This document shows positions 22,375-26,547 of a stretch of DNA of 26,547 nt, in pieces (position 1 is the stretch's first letter; each line of letters begins with the position of its first letter). Made by a program: the position numbers and the translations under genes. This stretch comes from Spirochaetales bacterium (GTDB taxonomy: Bacteria > Spirochaetota > Spirochaetia > Sphaerochaetales > Sphaerochaetaceae). The stretch spans positions 1-26,547 of the forward strand of contig JALFYG010000154.1 of assembly GCA_022784805.1 (NCBI GenBank), in the 5' to 3' direction. Below the pieces are notes generated by a model. The model was not told where the DNA came from, searched no databases, and saw nothing but the letters and a program-made list of their open reading frames with translations.

Positions 22375-23871
22375 CTATGCCGCCTTTTTAGCTTTTCTCT
22401 TCTTTAAAGCATCTGAAATGAATGGCCAAATAACACATGCAACAGAGATCAAGAGGAGAATACAGGATATTGGGCGAGTGAAGAATTCAGCATAACTACC
22501 ATGAGAGTAGCTGACTCCTCTTCTGAAATAACCTTCAAGTTTTGGCTCAAGGATGAATGCCAATACAAGTGGAGATGTTGGAAGGCCTGCAATATTCATG
22601 AAGATTGCCAAGAGACAGAGGGCAAGCATGACATAGATGTCGAAGATATTGCTGCTGATTCCATAACCGCCGATGAAGCTTATTACGAGAATTACAGTGT
22701 AGAGATAGTGATATGGAACCTTAAGTATGTAAGGGAACCATCTCTTTGTGATGATCTGGATGACGTATGTAACAATTGCAGAGATAAGAACACATGCAAA
22801 GATAAGCATAGCCAGATCATGCTGCTCTACCATAAAGAGTGGTCCAGCCTGGAGACCATGGATTGTAAGAGCTGCAATAAGCATAGCTGTGATACCATCG
22901 CCAGGAATACCGAGAGCCATCATAGGGATGAGAGCGCCACCAAGAGAAGCGTTGTTTGCTGTCTCGCTGGCCCAAATACCAGATGGGTTTCCCTTTCCGA
23001 AAGTCTCTGGTTCCTTGCTGATACTCTTTGCGTATCCATATGCAACCATGTTGGAGATACCAGATCCCATTCCAGGAAGGAAGCCGATCCAAAGACCAAC
23101 AAAGAAAGAGAAGAGGATAGTCTTAATGTTATCTTTGATGTCTTTGAATGTAACTCCAAGACCCTTCATGTTCTCAACCTTACACTCAGGCATCTTTGTG
23201 CTGCCCTTTGCGTTGTCACGGATAATCTGGCACATAGCGAACATACCGAGCATCTGAGCGACTGTTGAGATTCCACCATAGAGGTTGACGTTACCAAATG
23301 TGAATCTTGCCATACCGTTGATTGGGTCTGCACCAAAACATCCCATCAAAAGACCGATTCCTGCTGCCATGAGTCCCTTGAAGATTGATCCCTTTGAAAG
23401 AGATGCAATAAGAGTAATGGCACAGAAACAGAGTGAGAAGTATTCCCATGGTCCCAACTTAAGAGCAAGGTTGGCAATGATTGGGGAAAGGACTGTTGCA
23501 AGGAGAATTGAGAAGACAGAACCGATGAAGGATGCTGTCATACCAATTCCGAGAGCCTTTCCAGCTTCACCTTTCTTTGTCATAGGATATCCGTCAAAAC
23601 ATGTAGCGATAGCTGATGATGAACCTGGAATACCTATGAGAACTGCTGAAATAAAGGTTCCTGAAACACCTCCAATCCAAATAGCCAGAAGCAACACGAA
23701 AGATGTTGTTGTGGAAAGACCGAATGTTACAGGGAGCAAGAGAGCGATACCAAGAGTTGCTGACAAGCCTGGGATTGCTCCGAATACAATTCCGAGAGAA
23801 ACCATCGCAATGATGAGGATGAGATTCACAGGATTGAGACAAACAAGTATTGCGCTTAAATAATCTGCCAT
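22375..23871 (-). CDS. tctA: Tripartite tricarboxylate transporter large membrane subunit TctA
   Basis: Large permease of a TTT secondary transporter, 498 residues with about ten to twelve transmembrane segments. Family signatures are GLSATLGIALLLPVTFG, GIPGSSSAIATCFDGYPM and GSGISNMVAYGYAKSISK, then ASETANNASLGGALIPMMALGIPGD. The C-terminus is a lysine-rich cytoplasmic tail (LKKRKAKKAA). It starts 11 nt after tctB, whose stop codon lies in the AGGAG ribosome binding site. It imports an organic acid delivered by TctC using an ion gradient. Confidence 0.95.
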   Translation of the reverse strand: MADYLSAILVCLNPVNLILIIAMVSLGIVFGAIPGLSATLGIALLLPVTFGLSTTTSFVLLLAIWIGGVSGTFISAVLIGIPGSSSAIATCFDGYPMTKKGEAGKALGIGMTASFIGSVFSILLATVLSPIIANLALKLGPWEYFSLCFCAITLIASLSKGSIFKGLMAAGIGLLMGCFGADPINGMARFTFGNVNLYGGISTVAQMLGMFAMCQIIRDNAKGSTKMPECKVENMKGLGVTFKDIKDNIKTILFSFFVGLWIGFLPGMGSGISNMVAYGYAKSISKEPETFGKGNPSGIWASETANNASLGGALIPMMALGIPGDGITAMLIAALTIHGLQAGPLFMVEQHDLAMLIFACVLISAIVTYVIQIITKRWFPYILKVPYHYLYTVILVISFIGGYGISSNIFDIYVMLALCLLAIFMNIAGLPTSPLVLAFILEPKLEGYFRRGVSYSHGSYAEFFTRPISCILLLISVACVIWPFISDALKKRKAKKAA

Positions 23872-23882
23872 TTTCTCATCTC

Positions 23883-24350
23883 CTAGAATAGTTTACCGCT
23901 AGGGAGTCTTACCTGGAATCCATAAACAAACATCAGATACAACACAGCTGTAACGACGATGGCGATGATTGCTGATGGAATAGGTTTGATTTTATTCTCT
24001 CCCTTAAGGTCGTAAATAAATGCGAAGGTTGCAAATGGAGTGGAAATAAGGAAACCAAGGTAATTAAGCATAACTGCATAGATGCAGAGCATAATGAAGG
24101 ACTTGGTGATCTTCTTGATTCCACCTTTTGGGAAATAAGGCTTTTCTTCCTTATCTCTATCTTTGATACCCTGAATAATTAGGGCCACTGAACTTAGAGC
24201 GATGATAATTATCGCAACATATGGGAGAAGCCTTGGGCCTGGTTCAAGAAGCTTTGGAGGCATCTTGATCTTCTGTATGAAAACAAGGAAGAAGGCACAG
24301 CCCAAAAGGCCTACGATGCCTGTAATGACATCTCTTCTTGGCTTTTTCAT
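23883..24350 (-). CDS. tctB: Tripartite tricarboxylate transporter small membrane subunit TctB
   Basis: 155 residues with four hydrophobic segments, the normal size and topology for TctB: VITGIVGLLGCAFFLVFIQ, LLPYVAIIIIALSSVALII, SFIMLCIYAVMLNYLGFLI and AIIAIVVTAVLYLMFVYGF. The PPKLLEPGPRLLPY segment between helices 1 and 2 is typical. TctB is poorly conserved, so position in the tctC-tctB-tctA order is the main support. ATG 24350 has AGGAG 6 nt upstream. Confidence 0.85.
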   Translation of the reverse strand: MKKPRRDVITGIVGLLGCAFFLVFIQKIKMPPKLLEPGPRLLPYVAIIIIALSSVALIIQGIKDRDKEEKPYFPKGGIKKITKSFIMLCIYAVMLNYLGFLISTPFATFAFIYDLKGENKIKPIPSAIIAIVVTAVLYLMFVYGFQVRLPSGKLF

Positions 24351-24377
24351 GGTTGTCTCCTGAAAGTCGGGTAAATA

Positions 24378-24397
24378 GCGGGTAGAATTCTACCCGC
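24378..24397 (-). promoter_or_regulatory. Perfect 20-bp palindrome in the tctC-tctB spacer
   Basis: GCGGGTAGAA and its exact reverse complement TTCTACCCGC lie back to back between tctC and tctB. In RNA this forms a strong hairpin followed by TATTTACCC, not a run of Us. Partial attenuation or stabilisation of the tctC end of the mRNA is the usual role of such hairpins after binding-protein genes, giving more TctC than TctB/TctA. Confidence 0.55.
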
Positions 24398-24436
24398 ATT
24401 AGAGAGTTTAGAGTCGATTAGAGAGCGTAGAGTCCG
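24398..24436. repeat. Tandem duplication of the tctC 3' end
   Basis: ATTAGAGAGTTTAGAGTCG (24398-24416) is followed directly by ATTAGAGAGCGTAGAGTCCG (24417-24436), differing at two bases plus one insertion. The second copy contains the tctC stop codon and final codons; the first lies just past the stop. Confidence 0.6.
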
Positions 24437-25428
24437 AGGAACTTAGCTGTCTCAACTGTTGTTTCATACTCTTCCATCTGAATCTTCTTAGACTCTTCGA
24501 GGTCGTGCCAGAGTGGGATATGTCCAATCTTTCTGAGGCCTTCGTTGACTGTTGCATCTTCGATGATTGTCTTGAAGGAAGCGTTGAGCTTCTCAACCTG
24601 CTCTTCGTTCATTCCCTTTGGTCCATAGATGTAGTGCATGCAGAGAACATAGCAGTCATCATATCCCTGTTCCTGGAGTGTCTTGTAGTTGTCACCAAGA
24701 TCAACGCCACTGTCAGCGATTGTGATTCCATCACCTGCAACAGTTCCGATGACCTTGAGCTTTCCAGCCTTCTCATAAGACTGAGCGTTACCAAGACCAA
24801 CAACACCGATATCAATGAAGCCACCAGCGATGTTTGTAAGTCTGTCAGATTCGGAAGCACATTCAACGTGGTTGAGTTCGATACCGAGAACGCTCTCAAG
24901 CTTTCCGAAGAGGAATGTGTTTGAACCAGCTGCTGGCATACCTGCGTTAATCTTTCCAGGATTTGCCTTTGCATATTCAACGAATTCTGCGAATGTATTG
25001 TATGGAGCATCTACAGGAACAGCAAGAACTGAGTAACCGTTGTCATCGAGACAAGCGACAAGAGTGAGATCCTCAAGTGGGTTTACTTCACTGTTGCCTG
25101 TGACATACTGTGTGAGAAGAGCAGCTGTAGCAAGCATAATTGTGTTTCCATCTGGAGCTGCGTTCATGACAGTTGTATGTCCGATTGTGTTCTTCATCTG
25201 CTGATAGTTGATCTTAAGACCGAAGAGTCTCTGGAGACCTTCACCCATTGTTCTGATAGCGAGGTCTGTTCCACCGCCTGTTGAACCAGGGATAACGAAA
25301 GTAAGAACTTCACTTGTATTGAATCCGCTTTCGCTGACTACAGTTGTAGTTGTTTCACTTCCGCCCTGTGCAAAGACGAAAGACAATGAGATAAGTGCGA
25401 CAAGAGCAATTGCTAGAATCTTCTTCAT
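24418..25428 (-). CDS. tctC: Tripartite tricarboxylate transporter substrate-binding protein TctC
   Basis: Periplasmic solute-binding protein of 336 residues. MKKILAIALVALISLSFVFAQGG is a Sec signal peptide cleaved near FA-QGG. The mature part has the TctC features: VLTFVIPGSTGGGTDLAIRTM (the ligand-binding loop after strand 1), AAPDGNTIMLATAAL, NPGKINAGMPAAGSNTFLFGKLE and GGFIDIGVVGLGNAQSYEKAGKLKVIG. TctC proteins bind carboxylic acids through these loops; ligand identity is unreadable, but the neighbourhood suggests an aldarate, a uronate or an unsaturated uronide. ATG 25428 has AGGAG 9 nt upstream. It is first in the operon, divergent from lysR. Confidence 0.95.
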   Translation of the reverse strand: MKKILAIALVALISLSFVFAQGGSETTTTVVSESGFNTSEVLTFVIPGSTGGGTDLAIRTMGEGLQRLFGLKINYQQMKNTIGHTTVMNAAPDGNTIMLATAALLTQYVTGNSEVNPLEDLTLVACLDDNGYSVLAVPVDAPYNTFAEFVEYAKANPGKINAGMPAAGSNTFLFGKLESVLGIELNHVECASESDRLTNIAGGFIDIGVVGLGNAQSYEKAGKLKVIGTVAGDGITIADSGVDLGDNYKTLQEQGYDDCYVLCMHYIYGPKGMNEEQVEKLNASFKTIIEDATVNEGLRKIGHIPLWHDLEESKKIQMEEYETTVETAKFLGLYAL

Positions 25429-25468
25429 GATTCATTTCTCCTTTTTCTGTGATGTAAAAATCTTTGCA

Positions 25469-25526
25469 TGGATAAGGCCAAGTAAACAAATTGTTAATTT
25501 CGAAGTCTTAAATAAGATTTTCTAAT
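25469..25526. promoter_or_regulatory. Divergent tct / lysR promoter region with two dyads
   Basis: Toward tctC: -35 TTAACA (25497-25492, 5/6), 17-nt spacer, weak -10 TATCCA (25474-25469), as expected of an activator-dependent promoter. AAATT-GTT-AATTT (25488-25500) overlaps that -35 and TCTTA-AA-TAAGA (25506-25517) lies just upstream, the spacing of LysR activation and recognition sites. Toward lysR: TCTAAT (25521-25526) is a possible -10. Confidence 0.45.
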
Positions 25527-25580
25527 ACCCTCCCACAAGTAATGAAAATAAGTGTAGAATTGATACAAAGGAAGACAAAT

Positions 25581-26525
25581 ATGGATCTCCACTACCTTGA
25601 ATACATCATCGAAATAGCAAAGTGCCAGAGTATATCCAGGGCGGCAGAAGTTCTTTGCATTACACAATCCACCTTAAGTCAGTATTTATCGAAGCTTGAA
25701 TCGGAAATAGGGGTAAAGCTTTTTGACAGACAGCGCAACGGCATGGTACTCACTCCTGCAGGAACAATGTATGTTGAAACATCAAAGCGTATGCTCCAAG
25801 AGAAAAAAGAGCTTTACAATCAGATTGCAGATATTGCAAAGGGACAGACCGGTTCATTCTCCGTAGGCATCACTCCTCATTGGGGATCCATGGTCATAGC
25901 CCAGATTATCGGGCAATTTAGATCTGTATACCCAGGCGTAACAGTAAAGATTAAAGAAGACACTGCCGAGCCTTTGATGAGAAGTCTCCAGGATGGAAGC
26001 ATCGATATGGCCATAATGCCCATAGTCGATAACTCCAGCGTCATTGAAGGCAGCTTATTACTGAAAATCGAACCTTTGGTGATGGCACTGCCTGAAGCTT
26101 GGGTCACTGATAAGCCCATAGTAGAACATGGCTCCGAGTATCCTCACTTAAATGTGGAGACACTCAAGGATAAACCTTGGGTTCTTTCCCGTGGTGACAC
26201 AACTATCAGAAAGCTTGAGAATCAGTGCTTTGAAAAAGTAGGCTTCAAACCCAATGTGGTCTCATCCCTCAATAGCCACATGGGCGCAATCCTTATGGCA
26301 CGAAATGGTGTGGGTGGAACTTTTGTGCCTCTTTCCTGTGCTATAAAGACAGAAGGCGTCAGATTCTTCATGCCTGTACCTGAAATCCACTGGCATGTGG
26401 TGATCTCTTTCAAGCGTGACTACCATCTCCATAAGAGTGAGAAATACTTTGTATCCCTCGTTCAGAAGCACTTTTCTGAAAAAGAAAAAAAGAATGATGT
26501 GAGGGAAGGTATTACCCTAGGTTAG
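25581..26525 (+). CDS. LysR-family transcriptional regulator
   Basis: 314 residues from the ATG at 25581, which has AAAGGA 8 nt upstream; the frame extends upstream to 25542 without a ribosome binding site. The N-terminal winged helix-turn-helix reads MDLHYLEYIIEIAKCQSISRAAEVLCITQSTLSQYLSKLE split over residues 1-40, then GVKLFDRQRNGMVLTPAG. The PBP2-like effector domain follows from about residue 90 (SFSVGITPHWGSMVIAQIIGQF onward). LysR regulators usually act on the divergent operon, so TctABC induction by an acid-sugar effector is likely. The lysine-rich C-terminus (EKEKKNDVREGITLG) is longer than average. Confidence 0.9.
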   Translation: MDLHYLEYIIEIAKCQSISRAAEVLCITQSTLSQYLSKLESEIGVKLFDRQRNGMVLTPAGTMYVETSKRMLQEKKELYNQIADIAKGQTGSFSVGITPHWGSMVIAQIIGQFRSVYPGVTVKIKEDTAEPLMRSLQDGSIDMAIMPIVDNSSVIEGSLLLKIEPLVMALPEAWVTDKPIVEHGSEYPHLNVETLKDKPWVLSRGDTTIRKLENQCFEKVGFKPNVVSSLNSHMGAILMARNGVGGTFVPLSCAIKTEGVRFFMPVPEIHWHVVISFKRDYHLHKSEKYFVSLVQKHFSEKEKKNDVREGITLG

Positions 26526-26547
26526 TTTTCTTTTCTTGATATTATGC

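Noticed and set aside
22501..23863. Long open frames on the plus strand opposite tctA.
   Set aside because: They are antisense shadows of tctA with no signal, motif or ribosome binding site; tctA itself has full family signatures.
1..26547. CRISPR arrays, prophage genes or an origin of replication.
   Set aside because: No regularly spaced direct repeats, cas, integrase, structural phage genes or DnaA-box clusters were seen.

Overview
This window most likely comes from a spirochaete (Spirochaetota), perhaps a gut-type Sphaerochaetaceae or Treponema-like lineage. The evidence is an archaeal-type class I lysyl-tRNA synthetase, several Spirochaete-style lipoproteins and outer-membrane barrels, and a tripartite tricarboxylate transporter whose binding protein has a signal peptide ending FAQGG. 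Family calls rest on motifs read by eye; no database search was possible, so the taxonomic placement is an inference.

Layout. Positions 1-467 hold the edge of a minus-strand gene with a clear promoter, next to an Rpn-type PD-(D/E)XK nuclease gene that is cut off at a stem-loop resembling an insertion-sequence end. Positions 487-4692 are poorly characterised envelope genes: two lipoproteins, a small beta-barrel and a two-helix membrane protein. Positions 4769-14132 are mostly housekeeping genes: an OGG1-like DNA glycosylase coupled to a secreted EEP-family phosphodiesterase, clpP, era, the ktrB-ktrA potassium uptake pair, class I lysS, an RlpA-like secreted protein, an Omp85-like barrel without POTRA domains, and a VOC-family protein. 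A tRNA-Met(CAT) lies at 14256-14328.

From 14416 to 26525 the window is one catabolic island for acid sugars. A five-gene minus-strand operon (19722 down to 14416) encodes a GarR-like tartronate semialdehyde reductase, a DHDPS/NAL-fold aldolase or dehydratase, a UxaA/GarD-family dehydratase, a GH88/105 unsaturated uronyl hydrolase and a xylose-isomerase-like TIM-barrel protein. A divergent plus-strand pair encodes an alpha/beta-hydrolase esterase and an enolase-superfamily acid-sugar dehydratase, overlapping by 4 bp. Beyond a terminator-rich gap lies a tctC-tctB-tctA transporter operon divergent from a LysR regulator. A plausible scheme is uptake of an esterified or unsaturated uronide or aldarate by TctABC, de-esterification and GH105 cleavage, dehydration by one of two unrelated dehydratases, aldol cleavage to pyruvate plus tartronate semialdehyde, and reduction to glycerate.

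One regulatory theme recurs. Several single genes or operon heads (the edge gene, clpP, era, lysS, the RlpA-like gene, perhaps the EEP gene) have a -10-like hexamer 4-7 nt before the start codon and no Shine-Dalgarno sequence, which suggests leaderless mRNAs. Genes inside operons, and the envelope and catabolic genes, mostly have good Shine-Dalgarno sites.
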